Shown here: one piece after another, positions 35,990 through 45,917 of the stretch | Numbering within the stretch: position 1 is the first letter of the stretch | How the letters are laid out: each line of letters begins with the position of its first letter | Assembly (NCBI GenBank): GCA_015099395.1 | Contig: AP024096.1 | Coordinates: 1,054,001 to 1,118,000, forward strand | DNA: 64,000 bases | Origin: Ktedonobacteria bacterium brp13 | Lineage (GTDB): Bacteria; Chloroflexota; Ktedonobacteria; Ktedonobacterales; Ktedonobacteraceae | Reading direction: 5' to 3' | The notes under the pieces: model-generated | Database searches by the model: none | What the model saw: the letters and a program-made list of their open reading frames with translations, nothing else | What the model was told of the DNA's origin: nothing | Translations under genes and position numbers: made by a program

Positions 35990-38527
35990 TCATAAACTTC
36001 TCACCTCCGCTGCAGTTCGGCAAGCGAGGGCACGTTGTGCCTTATCTTGTAGATCTGTATATATACTTGTTCGCATATGTGCTTTGATGTTTGGCACGGC
36101 TGGTATACTGACGCTGAGCTCGGCTACCCCTAATCCGGTGAGGATTTCGGCTCCCAATACCTCACTGGCGAGATTGCCACAGACACCGACCCACTTTCCC
36201 TCTTTTTTGGCTGCTTGTACCGTTTGCGCGATGCAACGTAGGACGGCCGGGTGGAGTGCATCCGCCTGTCTGGCCAGCTCGGGGTGTCCACGATCCATCG
36301 CCAGGACATACTGGGTCAGGTCGTTGGTGCCTATCGAGAAGAAGGCGACTTCACGGGCGAATTGATCGGCTAGTATGACTGCTGACGGAACTTCAACCAT
36401 AATGCCCAGAGGGATCTCTGGCGCATTGAGCTCCTGGCGTACCCGTTCAGCATAGGTACGGGCCTGCTCGTAATCTTCTAGCGTTGCGATCATTGGAAAC
36501 ATGATGCTGACCGGCCCGTAAGCGGCTGCTCGATAGATTGCGCGTAGCTGTGCGTTGAATAACGCTGGATTCGCAAAGCAGAGTCTTACACCTCGTATGC
36601 CCAGAAAAGGATTCTCTTCCTTTGGTAGATTGAGATAGGGCACCGTTTTGTCTCCACCGATATCGAGCGTGCGAATAATGACCGGTTTGCCGTTCATGCA
36701 TTGAACAATATCGCGATAGATGTTGAATTGTTCCTCTTCGTCCGGTGCTTTGTCACGGGAGAGGAAGAGAAACTCGGTACGCATCAGTCCGACCCCTTCT
36801 GCTCCCGCTTCAGCCGCTCGCTGAGCGTCGTTAATGCTACCGATATTTGCTACGACCTCGACCGGATGGTTGTCTTTTGTCGTGGCGGTCGTAAAACGTT
36901 CGGCCTTCGCAGCCTCTTCTTGTACTTGAGCTTGTTGTTGGAGGTTGCGAGCATAGGCTATATCTGTCTCGCTCGGTTGTACATAAAGCTTGCCGTTGCG
37001 GCCATCAAGAATACAGATGGCGCCCTCTTCTATATGCATGACCTCCTGCCCCGCACCTACAATAGCGGGGATATTCATCGAGCGTGCGATGATTGCAGTA
37101 TGCGAAGTAGGTCCGCCTCCGACTGTACAAAAGCCGAGTACGCCCTGTGGATCAAGGTTTGCAGTATCAGATGGGGCCAGATCTTCAGCCAGTAGAATTA
37201 CTGGAGTCGCGCTTTGGTCTTCGACTGTATCTTTTGGGTCAGATCGTGTTGTCGTCTCGGTTGTGAGGTACTGAAGGACCCGCTGTCCTACATCTTGTAG
37301 ATCAGCGGCTCGCCCTGCAAGAATGGGATCCTGGAGCTGCTGTAGTTGTTGTACCTGTTCCTGCATGACATTGTTCCAGGACCAGGCTGCACCATGGTCG
37401 GCCAGGATCAGGGAGACGGTCTTTTGGATAAGACTTGTATCGCCAAGCATCTCGCTGTGTGCCTGGAAGATCGCAGCTTTCTCCTCTCCTGAACGCGCTT
37501 TGATCTCTTTATAGAGGGTGCCCAGGTCTTCTTGCGCACGATCAATAGCACTCTGTAAGCGATCGCCAGCGACAACTGGATCTTCAGGCTGATCGATGAT
37601 CTGTATTGATGTGTGTAGATAGCGATGTACAGGACCGATGGCAATGCCTGTTGAAGCGGAGATACCGGCGACAGTGGCTTGTACCAATTGGGGTGTCCAA
37701 TCCTGTGCCTGCGTTTTCTTCTCTGCAGTGCTGGTCTGTCCGTTGCGTTGTGTTGTGGCTGGCGCTGGCGTGCTTGTAGTAGGTTCGTTATCGCCTAGAT
37801 TATTAGCGAGGGCAGTTTTGAGGGCTTCAAGTGCTTCATCTGCGTCTACACCCTGCGCGGAGACCCGGATCTGCGTGCCATGTCCAGCCCCTAATTGGAG
37901 GAGCGCGAGCAGGCGCTTGCCATCACTGACGCGTTCACCCTTGCGGATGCGAATGTTAGCTTTAAAGCGTTTGGCGATGCCGACAAACATGGCTGCCGGG
38001 CGTGCATGCAGGCCGGTTGCGTTCTGCACGATAGCGTCAAAGAATTGTTCGTAGTCTTCGGATGATCTGGTTGGCTGAGCGGCGGCGGCTTGTTGAGAAC
38101 GTGTACCTGTGAGGGCCTCAATAATATCCTGGACATCTGTGGTCTGAGTAAGTCTATTGGCCAATGCTTCGTCGCCCAGTACACCTGTCAGCTTGCGAAG
38201 GATCTCTAGATGCTCATCAGATTTTGCTGCGATACCGACGATGAGGCGAGCGGTCTCACCTGGATTCCAGGTAACGCCGTCTGGCACCTGGAGTACTGCA
38301 ACCCCTGCCTGTTGAATCAAATCACGGTTTTCGGGCAGGCCATAGGGAATTGTTATGCTATTGCCCAAATATGTATTGGCAACCTTCTCCCGGTTCTGCA
38401 TACTATCTATATAGCCGTATGCAATATTGCCGCTCTCTACCAGGAGTTCGCCGACCATCGTGATCGCTTCACTCTTATCTTTAGGGCGTGCTTGCAGACG
38501 AATCTGATTGGGATTCAATGCTAACAT
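35990..38527 (-). CDS. PTS multiphosphoryl protein: EIIA-HPr-enzyme I fusion
   Basis: An 845-residue phosphotransferase fusion. Residues 1-145 form a fructose/mannitol-type EIIA domain, about 160-245 an HPr domain, and about 280-845 enzyme I. HPr keeps its phospho-histidine, His174, in NATGLHARPAA, although the regulatory serine region reads VSDGKRLLALL. Enzyme I keeps its histidine, His476, in GGGPTSHTAII, the PEP site IIRTLDIGGDK and the cysteine in GVCGN. In EIIA the expected IAIPHG is ITIPYG, so Tyr62 replaces the phospho-histidine. The start at 38527 follows AGAGGAG by six bases. It is divergent from a decayed LacI regulator 75 bases away. Confidence 0.92.
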   Translation of the reverse strand: MLALNPNQIRLQARPKDKSEAITMVGELLVESGNIAYGYIDSMQNREKVANTYLGNSITIPYGLPENRDLIQQAGVAVLQVPDGVTWNPGETARLIVGIAAKSDEHLEILRKLTGVLGDEALANRLTQTTDVQDIIEALTGTRSQQAAAAQPTRSSEDYEQFFDAIVQNATGLHARPAAMFVGIAKRFKANIRIRKGERVSDGKRLLALLQLGAGHGTQIRVSAQGVDADEALEALKTALANNLGDNEPTTSTPAPATTQRNGQTSTAEKKTQAQDWTPQLVQATVAGISASTGIAIGPVHRYLHTSIQIIDQPEDPVVAGDRLQSAIDRAQEDLGTLYKEIKARSGEEKAAIFQAHSEMLGDTSLIQKTVSLILADHGAAWSWNNVMQEQVQQLQQLQDPILAGRAADLQDVGQRVLQYLTTETTTRSDPKDTVEDQSATPVILLAEDLAPSDTANLDPQGVLGFCTVGGGPTSHTAIIARSMNIPAIVGAGQEVMHIEEGAICILDGRNGKLYVQPSETDIAYARNLQQQAQVQEEAAKAERFTTATTKDNHPVEVVANIGSINDAQRAAEAGAEGVGLMRTEFLFLSRDKAPDEEEQFNIYRDIVQCMNGKPVIIRTLDIGGDKTVPYLNLPKEENPFLGIRGVRLCFANPALFNAQLRAIYRAAAYGPVSIMFPMIATLEDYEQARTYAERVRQELNAPEIPLGIMVEVPSAVILADQFAREVAFFSIGTNDLTQYVLAMDRGHPELARQADALHPAVLRCIAQTVQAAKKEGKWVGVCGNLASEVLGAEILTGLGVAELSVSIPAVPNIKAHMRTSIYTDLQDKAQRALACRTAAEVRSL

Positions 38528-38602
38528 AGTCATCTCCTCTTATACTATTCTGTAATCGTTTGCAAAAAGATGGCCAATGCACGTACAAGATAAGGAGTCC
38601 TT

Positions 38603-39159
38603 ATGGCAAGCATCAAAGAGGTTGCTGAGGCTGCCGGTGTCTCAACTGCAACAGTTTCACGAGTGCTTTCAAATGGTCAACACGTGCGTCCTGAGGTGCG
38701 CCAACGTGTGATGGAGGCGGTCGCGTCATTACAATATCGTCCTAATCTGGTAGCACGTAGCCTGCGTTCTCAGCAATCAAAAACGCTTGGCCTGATTGTT
38801 TCTGATATTCGTAATCCTTTCTTTACATCGATAAGTAGGGCTGTAGAAGACATCGCCTATGCCAGCGGTTATAGTGTGCTACTCTGTAACACGGATGAAG
38901 ATCTCGAAAAGGAACAGATTTATCTGCAAGTTATGCGTGATACCAGGGGCACTGGTGTCATTATATCTCTGCTACCTATCCATTGCAATTCAATCACTTG
39001 CAATGGCCGCTTGATATCCCGGTCGTCGTTGTAGATCATACGATACAAGACCTTTTACAACGTATCGCTGATCCTACGCGCCCTGTACGCCAGATTACCA
39101 TGCATGGCAAACTTGTGGAGCGTGGCTCTAGCGAGTCACGCTCTTCTTTGCGTTATTGA
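38603..39159 (+). pseudogene. Decayed LacI-family regulator
   Basis: Residues 1-122 are a good LacI start: the helix-turn-helix IKEVAEAAGVSTATVSRVLS, the hinge, and the beginning of the sugar-binding domain (TLGLIVSDIRNPFF). A frameshift near 38966-38971 ends that frame early. In the next frame the protein resumes with ATYPLQFNHLQWPLD, IPVVVVDH and then jumps to a LacI C-terminus, LLQRIADPTRPVRQIT and KLVERGSS, up to a stop at 39157-39159. About 150 residues of the ligand domain are missing. AAGGAG still precedes the ATG, so a DNA-binding fragment could be made. It is divergent from the PTS fusion, which it may once have controlled. Confidence 0.88.
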
Positions 39160-39190
39160 ATAAGGGTGCACAAGAGTGTAGATATACTGT

Positions 39191-39499
39191 TCACTCGTTT
39201 TTCAGCTTCAGCTTGTCAGCTTCTAACAGGGATAGGATGGTGTCCTGGGGGATGAGTTCATAGTCGGGATGAAGTTTGAAGGTGATATCACCAACATTGA
39301 TTGCTTGTCGAGAGTATTGCGTTCCTGCTAACCGTGATAGAGACATCAGAAGTTGATCGACATGTCTGGGTGTGCCGATGCTTCTGGTATCGAGCAGGAT
39401 AACTGCACGTGGATCAAGGTGCGTGTCCTCAATGAGTTCGTAAAGCGTAACTGCATGCAGCTGGCGCAACTCTGGAAAGGATGGTCGAACATCTCTCAT
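39191..39499 (-). CDS. Small hypothetical protein
   Basis: An unrecognised 102-residue soluble protein of mixed alpha and beta character (RAVILLDTRSIGTPRHVDQL, INVGDITFKLHPDYELIP). AAAAGG lies about nine bases before the ATG. Its end is 31 bases from the decayed LacI gene, convergent. No domain assigned. Confidence 0.55.
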   Translation of the reverse strand: MRDVRPSFPELRQLHAVTLYELIEDTHLDPRAVILLDTRSIGTPRHVDQLLMSLSRLAGTQYSRQAINVGDITFKLHPDYELIPQDTILSLLEADKLKLKNE

Positions 39500-40120
39500 A
39501 ATTTATTACCTTTTCTGCAACCCTACCATCTTAAGCATATTTTGTGGTTGCCACTCCAAAAAAAGACCACTGATTAATTGGACGCCCGTAGTAAGTAAAT
39601 CGTGTAACTATATTCTTGCTTTTCCTGCTTTCTTTACGCTCTCTACTGGTTTATCAGTTCTACACCCTTCCAGCAGGACCTTTCTGTAGAACATATTCAC
39701 TATGAGGCCTGTGACCCTGTGCTTTTCTTCTCAATGGCTTAGCCCTTATTTACTGTTTCGACTGCAGATTGGCGCAGATAAGTTTAAGAATGGTATAGTA
39801 TGAAGCTGTATCATTCTTTTTTTGCAGCGATTAAGCTTTGGGACATGCTCGTTCTATGCAACTCATAATGTTGCCGCTAAACGAGCGACCTATAAGTTTA
39901 AGTTGGTTACTGCAAAGAGCTTTTTTCGTAGTAAGTAGTGTGGTGAAATGGATAAGCCTTGCCATAATACCCTATTGTTTGCGAACGTATGTCACTATTG
40001 ATCCGAAAGCCTGAGTGTGCAGAGTACAAAGCACGAGCGATATCTGTGGCGTTGGAGTTCGGAAAGATTTAAGTTTCAAAATAAGAACATTTATGAACGT
40101 TCCAAGTTTAGAAGATATTT
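39500..40120. other. Long intergenic region
   Basis: About 620 bases upstream of the membrane mannosyltransferase-like gene. No coding frame, repeat or hairpin stands out. Promoters for both flanking divergent genes should be here. Confidence 0.4.
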
Positions 40121-41878
40121 ATGAGTAAAATAATTCGCAAAGAACAATCTCCCACTGTACAAGATGCTATAGCGCCCGTCAATCGACGATCATGGCACAT
40201 GATTGCTGCTCTGGTGGCCTTTATCGTGTGTACTTTGATGCTGACAAATCCTATTGCGCGATCAAGCAGGCTTGATGTATCTCCTGATATTTCGATGCCC
40301 AAGAATTTGCATCCCTTTGCTCTGCCTTTTATAACTGGTTGGGGACGCTGGTTACCGAAAGATCTACATCTTTCGTCTAATATGGCCCTGTCAATCTACC
40401 GTACAGCGAATATTGAGATTATAGTGCTGGTAGCATTACTTGTTGCTATCTATCTGTATACGCTCTATTTTGTAGCACGTCGAGTAGAGTCTGAGCAACT
40501 CAAGTTTGTGCGTAAGGTTGTCTTGATCGGGGTTGTGGTTGTTGGATTAATTCTCGTTGTGTTGCCAGGTATGGCGTCAAAGGATATCTTTGTATATGCC
40601 GATTATGGAAATATTCTGGGGCGGCACTACGGGAATCCATATTTTGCCTTGCCCAAGGTTGTTGCTCCCCATGATGCATTGACAGTTATCGCCGATTGGA
40701 ACAATGTCCCGTCTGCATATGGGCCTGTGTGGTCTATTTTGACGGCTATAATTACTGGCGTACTCGGTGATCATCCAATCTTACAGCTTTATGGATATCG
40801 CATGATGGGTCTTATCTATCACCTGATAAACATTTTCCTGATCGGATTGATTCTTCGTTCTACTGGGCGCTCAGAACGTGTTGTTACTTTAGGTATGGTT
40901 TTTTATGCCTTGTGTCCCTTGACCTTGCTTGAGAGTGTGATGGGCGGTCACAATGATGCTTTTATGGCAGTGTTTATGTTGCTGGGTATTCTGCTGACAA
41001 TCAGTGCCGGGAAGAGAGGTTTTACTCGTCCGGCGAACTACCTTCCTGCTCTCTGTGCTTTTGTACTGGCAACCCTGGTCAAATTCACTTCTTTTCCGCT
41101 CATTTTTATTTTCTTGATTGTACTGGCTATTAAGGCGCTGGATCTGCCGGTTATAACTGGCTCGCTCGGTTCGTTGAATCTGCGCTCATTGAACTGGAGA
41201 GAGACCATTAAGCATCTCCTGATTGGTGGTCTCACCTGTGCCTTTATGATTGTCCTTTTCTACGGACCTTTCTTTATTGGGCACAACCTCGGTGCGATCG
41301 CGCGCAGTTTCTCCTTGCCGCCGTCGTCTTATGCATCGCAAAACTCGCTGATGAAGGTTGCTGTCCTCTATCTCCAGGGTCATCCGGGTCAGAGGACTGG
41401 CTTGCCGCATCTCGTGGTGCGTGTGCTGGCCTCCCATAAGCTCTGGACGCTCCTCGATGCTTCTGGTCTAATCGCCTGCTTCTTGTTCTGTGCGTGGCGA
41501 TCCTGGATAGCTCCAACTGCACGCACGCTGGTGCTTTGCAGCCTGACTGCTATGACTGCATTACTTGTACTGACTCCCTGGTTCTATTCCTGGTATGTCA
41601 TCTGGCTGGTCTCTCTGGCTGCGACGTTGTTTGCGTTTCCGATGGGACGTTGGAGTCGTACACTGCTTGTCTTTGTAACTGTTTTCTCAATCTCGTCGTT
41701 GGCGTCGTACATTGATGTAGGTTTGTTAGGTCATCAGCTTTTGTTCCGCTACCTGGCGATGATTGCCCCTCCGATTGTGGCGGTTTTGTGGCTATGGTAT
41801 CGAATGTTCCGTGTTAAAAAAGCTGTGCCGCAAGTATCTACGGACAAGGTACCTGATGCGTCATTGCAGAATGTATAA
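40121..41878 (+). CDS. GT-C membrane glycosyltransferase (GT87 / mannosyltransferase-like)
   Basis: A 585-residue polytopic membrane protein with about twelve helices. Helix 1 spans about residues 27-43. The first extracytoplasmic loop after the early helices contains SKDIFVYADYGNILGRHYGN, whose DxxxYxxYG-like pattern resembles the catalytic loop of polyprenyl-phosphomannose-dependent transferases (GT87/DUF2029 group). YGPVWS and GGHNDAFM are also family-like. It probably adds a sugar from a lipid carrier to a cell-envelope glycan on the outer face. Monocistronic with a strong terminator. Confidence 0.82.
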   Translation: MSKIIRKEQSPTVQDAIAPVNRRSWHMIAALVAFIVCTLMLTNPIARSSRLDVSPDISMPKNLHPFALPFITGWGRWLPKDLHLSSNMALSIYRTANIEIIVLVALLVAIYLYTLYFVARRVESEQLKFVRKVVLIGVVVVGLILVVLPGMASKDIFVYADYGNILGRHYGNPYFALPKVVAPHDALTVIADWNNVPSAYGPVWSILTAIITGVLGDHPILQLYGYRMMGLIYHLINIFLIGLILRSTGRSERVVTLGMVFYALCPLTLLESVMGGHNDAFMAVFMLLGILLTISAGKRGFTRPANYLPALCAFVLATLVKFTSFPLIFIFLIVLAIKALDLPVITGSLGSLNLRSLNWRETIKHLLIGGLTCAFMIVLFYGPFFIGHNLGAIARSFSLPPSSYASQNSLMKVAVLYLQGHPGQRTGLPHLVVRVLASHKLWTLLDASGLIACFLFCAWRSWIAPTARTLVLCSLTAMTALLVLTPWFYSWYVIWLVSLAATLFAFPMGRWSRTLLVFVTVFSISSLASYIDVGLLGHQLLFRYLAMIAPPIVAVLWLWYRMFRVKKAVPQVSTDKVPDASLQNV

Positions 41879-41901
41879 ACACTGGTCTATGTATTTCTAT
41901 C

Positions 41902-41938
41902 AAGACTGTCTTTCTATATAGAAGACGGTCTTTTTTTT
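41902..41938 (+). terminator. Terminator after the GT-C gene
   Basis: Stem AAGACTGTCTTTCT with AGAAGACGGTCTT (one G-T pair and one bulge), a short loop and eight T residues. Confidence 0.88.
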
Positions 41939-42006
41939 ACGCTATGCATTACCCATTGTGTTGTATCATCAGGTTTTCTTGTTTAAAGTATTGTCAGGGG
42001 GTGTAC

Positions 42007-43002
42007 TTACTCAGCAGTGAGTGGATGGCGAGGATTCTTTGGGGTATTGACTATCTGATGGAGTGCTTGACCGCGTGTATAGCGGTTGACATTCTCTGCG
42101 AAGATACGTGCGCCATTCAGGTAGAATGAGTCGGTGAGGCCTGCAATATGTGGCGTAGCGATGACATTGTATTGAAAGATCGGGTGTCGAAAGTCTACTG
42201 GCTCTTCCCAGAAGACATCAAGTCCAGCACCTGCTATCTTTCCGCTGGCCAGGGCTGCCTGGAGAGCGTCGTGATCAATAAGTCCTCCACGTGCGATGTT
42301 GATGATAAACGCTCCTGGCTTGATGCTGGCGAGGGCCTCTGCATTGAACATGTGATGATTGTGTTGCCCATAGTTCACGCTGATAATCACGTAGTCAGCT
42401 TCTGCCAGCCCCTTTTCAAGTTTATCGGTACCGTAGATGGCTGCAAAGTCGGTACCTTTGGGCGCGCCCTTCTCTGGATTTTGCCTGATGCCTGTCAGGC
42501 GCATGCCAAAGGGAGCCAGTCGCCGGGCTACTGCGGCTCCAATATCGCCTAGCCCAACAATGCAGGCTGTTTTGTTGTAAAGACCGCTGCCTGCTGGCTG
42601 TCCCCATTTGCCTGTCGTGAGCGCGTCTTGCATGATCTGTTGGGTCTGGAAAAAGTGACGCGAGAGAGCGAGCATTAAAAAGATTGCATGTTCGCTAACG
42701 GTCTCTGCATTCCCGCTGCCTGCGGCTGGAATGCGTGTGACATAGACGCCATTCTGTGTGGCAGCATCAATATCAACTTTTTCCAATCCGACGCCGAATT
42801 GATAGATAAGTCCGAAGCTGCCATTCTCGATGATATCGCGCCCGATGGTGGCCCATGAGGGGACCAGTATATCAACACCATGCAGATGATCGAGAATGTG
42901 TTCGCGATCACAGGTCACAATCTCATGATTTTCCAGATAAGGTGCTAGCCCTTGCCATGGCAACCCTTTGGAAAAATCTTCTCTACAAAACAAAATCTTC
43001 AT
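42007..43002 (-). CDS. D-isomer-specific 2-hydroxyacid dehydrogenase
   Basis: A 331-residue NAD-dependent dehydrogenase of the 2-hydroxyacid/phosphoglycerate family. The Rossmann loop is GLGDIGAAVARRLAPFG. The catalytic arginine is in NIARGGLIDHD, the glutamate in DVFWEEPVD and the histidine in TPHIAGLT. The substrate is a 2-keto or 2-hydroxy acid, not further resolvable. AGAGGAAGG precedes the ATG. Divergent from the aldo/keto reductase at 43257. Confidence 0.9.
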   Translation of the reverse strand: MKILFCREDFSKGLPWQGLAPYLENHEIVTCDREHILDHLHGVDILVPSWATIGRDIIENGSFGLIYQFGVGLEKVDIDAATQNGVYVTRIPAAGSGNAETVSEHAIFLMLALSRHFFQTQQIMQDALTTGKWGQPAGSGLYNKTACIVGLGDIGAAVARRLAPFGMRLTGIRQNPEKGAPKGTDFAAIYGTDKLEKGLAEADYVIISVNYGQHNHHMFNAEALASIKPGAFIINIARGGLIDHDALQAALASGKIAGAGLDVFWEEPVDFRHPIFQYNVIATPHIAGLTDSFYLNGARIFAENVNRYTRGQALHQIVNTPKNPRHPLTAE

Positions 43003-43256
43003 TTGTTTAGCCTTCCTCTGTGGAACGTGTCTTAAATAATCAATGATCTAGTGTTGATATTCTTCTACGATAAATGGTACATTGATGGCATTGTATCATG
43101 TAACTGTCTGCTTGTTGTGTTTCGTGACACACTCAAGGCATCGCCCACGTGTAGAATGTAGGGAGTGCGGACGTGTGAGGAAGTGAGGGCGTGCATGATG
43201 TAGGCTTATGAGATAAGTATACTAGTTCAGCAAAACATAGAGGAGGAATTGTAGTG

Positions 43257-44264
43257 ATGCGTATTAAGCAATTAGGTGCGACAGGTTTAAAGGTGAGCGA
43301 GATTTGCCTGGGTACGATGACTTTTGGTAATCAGGCTAATCAGGAGACGGCCTTTGCGATTATGGATCTTGCGGAACAATCAGGGATCAATTTTTTTGAT
43401 ACTGCTGATGTTTATCCTGGTGGTCCGCAGGGCCTGACAGGCATAACTGAAGAGATCGTCGGGAACTGGTTGCACGAACGCAATGCACGGGAGCGTATTG
43501 TACTGGCGACCAAGTGTTATGGTCGGACAGGTGCAGGGCCCAATGATCAGGGTTTGAGCCGTCGCCATATTATTGCCGCTTGTGAGGCGAGTCTAAAACG
43601 TTTGCAGACCGATTATATTGATCTGTACCAGGTTCACCGGTTTGACACTGAGACTCCACTGGAAGAGACACTGCGTGCTTTGGATGATCTTGTGCGCGAT
43701 GGCAAAGTGCGTTATATCGGATGCTCGAACTTCCATGCCTGGCATCTGGCGGACGCACTTTGGACGAGTCGGCTCCATGGTTTGGAGCATTTTGTAAGTG
43801 TTCAGCCTCGCTACAATATTTTGTTCAGGATGATTGAAGACGAGCTGTTACCCTTCTGCCAGGATCATGGTGTGGGTGTGATCGTTTATAATCCGCTGGC
43901 TGCTGGTATGTTAACCGGTCGCTATGTTGAGAAGCACGAAGCCGAAAGTGGAACGCGTTTCCGTTCTGCGAATCCCAATGATCTCTATCGCCGTCGTTAC
44001 TGGAATGACGCGGTCTTTGAGGAGGTCGCGAATCTGGCTGCATATATGGCTCCCCGTGGACGGAATCTGGCGCATGTGGCGCTTGCGTGGACCTTAGCTC
44101 AACCAGCTGTGACCAGTGCTATTCTGGGTGCGAGCCGTCCTGAGCAATTACGTGAAAGTCTTGGTGGTGTCGATCTCCAGCTGGACGAGGATGAGTTACA
44201 GGTTTGTAACGAGATCTGGTACAAACTACCTCGTATACAAGATCAAGAGATTGCTCGCCGCTAG
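43257..44264 (+). CDS. Aldo/keto reductase
   Basis: A 335-residue NADPH-dependent reductase. The catalytic tetrad is Asp and Tyr in FFDTADVYPGG, Lys in LATKCYG and His in YQVHRFD. Strand and cofactor blocks RYIGCSNFHAWHL, SVQPRYNIL and SAILGASRPEQL are typical of the YajO/AKR12-like group. An insert RSANPNDLYRRRYW lies in the cofactor loop. GAGGAGGAA precedes the ATG by eight bases. Not closely similar to the reductase at 9184. Confidence 0.9.
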   Translation: MRIKQLGATGLKVSEICLGTMTFGNQANQETAFAIMDLAEQSGINFFDTADVYPGGPQGLTGITEEIVGNWLHERNARERIVLATKCYGRTGAGPNDQGLSRRHIIAACEASLKRLQTDYIDLYQVHRFDTETPLEETLRALDDLVRDGKVRYIGCSNFHAWHLADALWTSRLHGLEHFVSVQPRYNILFRMIEDELLPFCQDHGVGVIVYNPLAAGMLTGRYVEKHEAESGTRFRSANPNDLYRRRYWNDAVFEEVANLAAYMAPRGRNLAHVALAWTLAQPAVTSAILGASRPEQLRESLGGVDLQLDEDELQVCNEIWYKLPRIQDQEIARR

Positions 44265-44311
44265 TCTGTTTCCACGATGCTCATAGGGGAGTCAGTCTTT
44301 TCCATTGGCTT

Positions 44312-44359
44312 CGAACGCCAGGGTGTATCGCACGAGTGGCGGCGTCGCCCTGGTGTTCG
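44312..44359. terminator. Large hairpin between convergent genes
   Basis: 12-base arms CGAACGCCAGGG and CCCTGGTGTTCG (one G-T pair) with a 24-base loop that holds a smaller GC-rich fold. There is no T-run, so this could be a terminator or a transcript-stabilising structure. Confidence 0.45.
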
Positions 44360-44419
44360 GATGAAGATTATGCCAGCGATTATGTGTTCGCTGTAGAGTA
44401 GCGGCCGCTCTATCTCATT

Positions 44420-45631
44420 TTATGGGTGGTGAGCAACGAGGGTAAATGTCTTAGGGAGTCCGATGTCGTCTCGTTTCATATTGGGTTCCTCTTCCAGGCT
44501 GTCAATAATCAGTCCGGCCTGTGCAAAGGCTGTAACAATTTCACCGAGTGTCCACTCTCGCTCATAAACATACCTATCTTCACTTTGTTGTTGTCCTGTA
44601 AGATGCTTGCTAAAGGCGACATTGCTTGTTATGAGGGTTGGGTCGAAGTAGTTGCCACTCACTTTATGCTTCTTGCCTTTTGATGTGATGAGTTTTGTGG
44701 AGATGGGATGAAAATCTTGTAGGATGAGCTGTCCGCCGGATTGCAGTAGCTGGTGGACAAGGTGTGCGAGTGGCTCCAGGTTTACAAAATAGTGCAGGAT
44801 ACCCATTTCCATAAACACAAGATCGTAGCTGCCGTCTTGCTCAGCCTGTGGGAGTGAGAGAACGTCGCTGACGATATAACGGATAGTAACGCCAGCCGCC
44901 TGAGCTACCTCACGGGCATACTGCGCATTCTCTTGTGCGATATCGACAATTGTGACGTTGGCATCGAGTAAGGCCAGCGCAATTGCTTTCAGCCCATGCG
45001 ATCCGAGTAAATTGATGACCTTCTTTCCGCTATATGCTGTACCGTATTTCGCCAGGCTACTCAGACGGTTCAATGGATCTTTCCGCAAGCGCGCTGCAAT
45101 GTCTTCAGGCTTACCATGTCGTTGCAACCAGGCATCATAGGTATCTTGATTCCATACCTGCTGATTGTGTTGATTGTTTTGTTGTTGCAATGTGGCGAGG
45201 TGTTCTACAATGGCCAGGCGTGCTGGATCTGCTTTGTCCAGAATTTTTAGATAGGCGTCCAGTGCTTTTACCCAGATCTGTGTCTCATCGTATGTGAGGA
45301 GGTAGCGCATTGGATCAGTGCTGACTACCGTGTTAGGATAGCAGCGGAGTGCGATAGTATACGGACCGCTCTGAAACTGGCAACGTTGATAGATGGGGTA
45401 GTCGATGTGTTCTTCCAGACTACTGCTGCACTGAAAAAGGTCATAGGCACGTGCAAAGAGATCCCATTGCACTGAGAATTCGATGAGTGAGGGTTGTGGA
45501 ATAGCTGCTCCCTGTGCATAGTATGCGGCTTCCTCAATAACTGTATAGTCAATATCAGCATTGTTTAGCTGCTCAACAATAGTTATGAGCGTGTCCCACC
45601 ACTCCTGTTGCCTCGATGCCATAGCCGCCAT
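44420..45631 (-). CDS. SAM methyltransferase with an N-terminal nucleotidyltransferase-like domain
   Basis: A 403-residue two-domain protein. The C-terminal domain (about residues 190-400) is a class I SAM methyltransferase: GKKVINLLGSHGLKAIALAL is motif I, with acidic TIVDIAQ in the second strand and SYDLVFMEMGILHY as motif IV. The N-terminal 150 residues resemble a minimal nucleotidyltransferase fold (IDYTVIEEAAYYAQG), but the usual DxD is replaced in LIEFSVQWD, so that part is probably inactive or a substrate holder. Substrate unknown. AGAGAGGA lies close before the ATG at 45631; an ATG nine bases later is equally possible. Confidence 0.75.
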   Translation of the reverse strand: MAAMASRQQEWWDTLITIVEQLNNADIDYTVIEEAAYYAQGAAIPQPSLIEFSVQWDLFARAYDLFQCSSSLEEHIDYPIYQRCQFQSGPYTIALRCYPNTVVSTDPMRYLLTYDETQIWVKALDAYLKILDKADPARLAIVEHLATLQQQNNQHNQQVWNQDTYDAWLQRHGKPEDIAARLRKDPLNRLSSLAKYGTAYSGKKVINLLGSHGLKAIALALLDANVTIVDIAQENAQYAREVAQAAGVTIRYIVSDVLSLPQAEQDGSYDLVFMEMGILHYFVNLEPLAHLVHQLLQSGGQLILQDFHPISTKLITSKGKKHKVSGNYFDPTLITSNVAFSKHLTGQQQSEDRYVYEREWTLGEIVTAFAQAGLIIDSLEEEPNMKRDDIGLPKTFTLVAHHP

Positions 45632-45917
45632 TGATCCTCTCTTTTTGAGATTATTTTGTTATAGTTATAGTATCATGCGTTGCATTGTAGCGTATTCTGG
45701 CCTGTTAGTACAGCGCACGGCTGTCTTCAGTCGTGGATTTTCTTGCGCCGCAGTGTAAAGAAGGGGGCTTTATTTGAGTTTGAGTCATCCTTCCGTTGCT
45801 ACGAGCTTAATCGTGATGTATTATTAATATTGTTTAGAGGTATTTACTATGGTCGAGTATCTCTCTCGTCTCTTTTTACTGTTCTTACCATTGTGATCTC
45901 TTATGAGAGGATGATTG

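Noticed and set aside
36701..38054. Long antisense frames opposite the PTS fusion
   Set aside because: Shadows produced by codon bias of the strongly supported minus-strand gene; no motifs and no ribosome binding sites.
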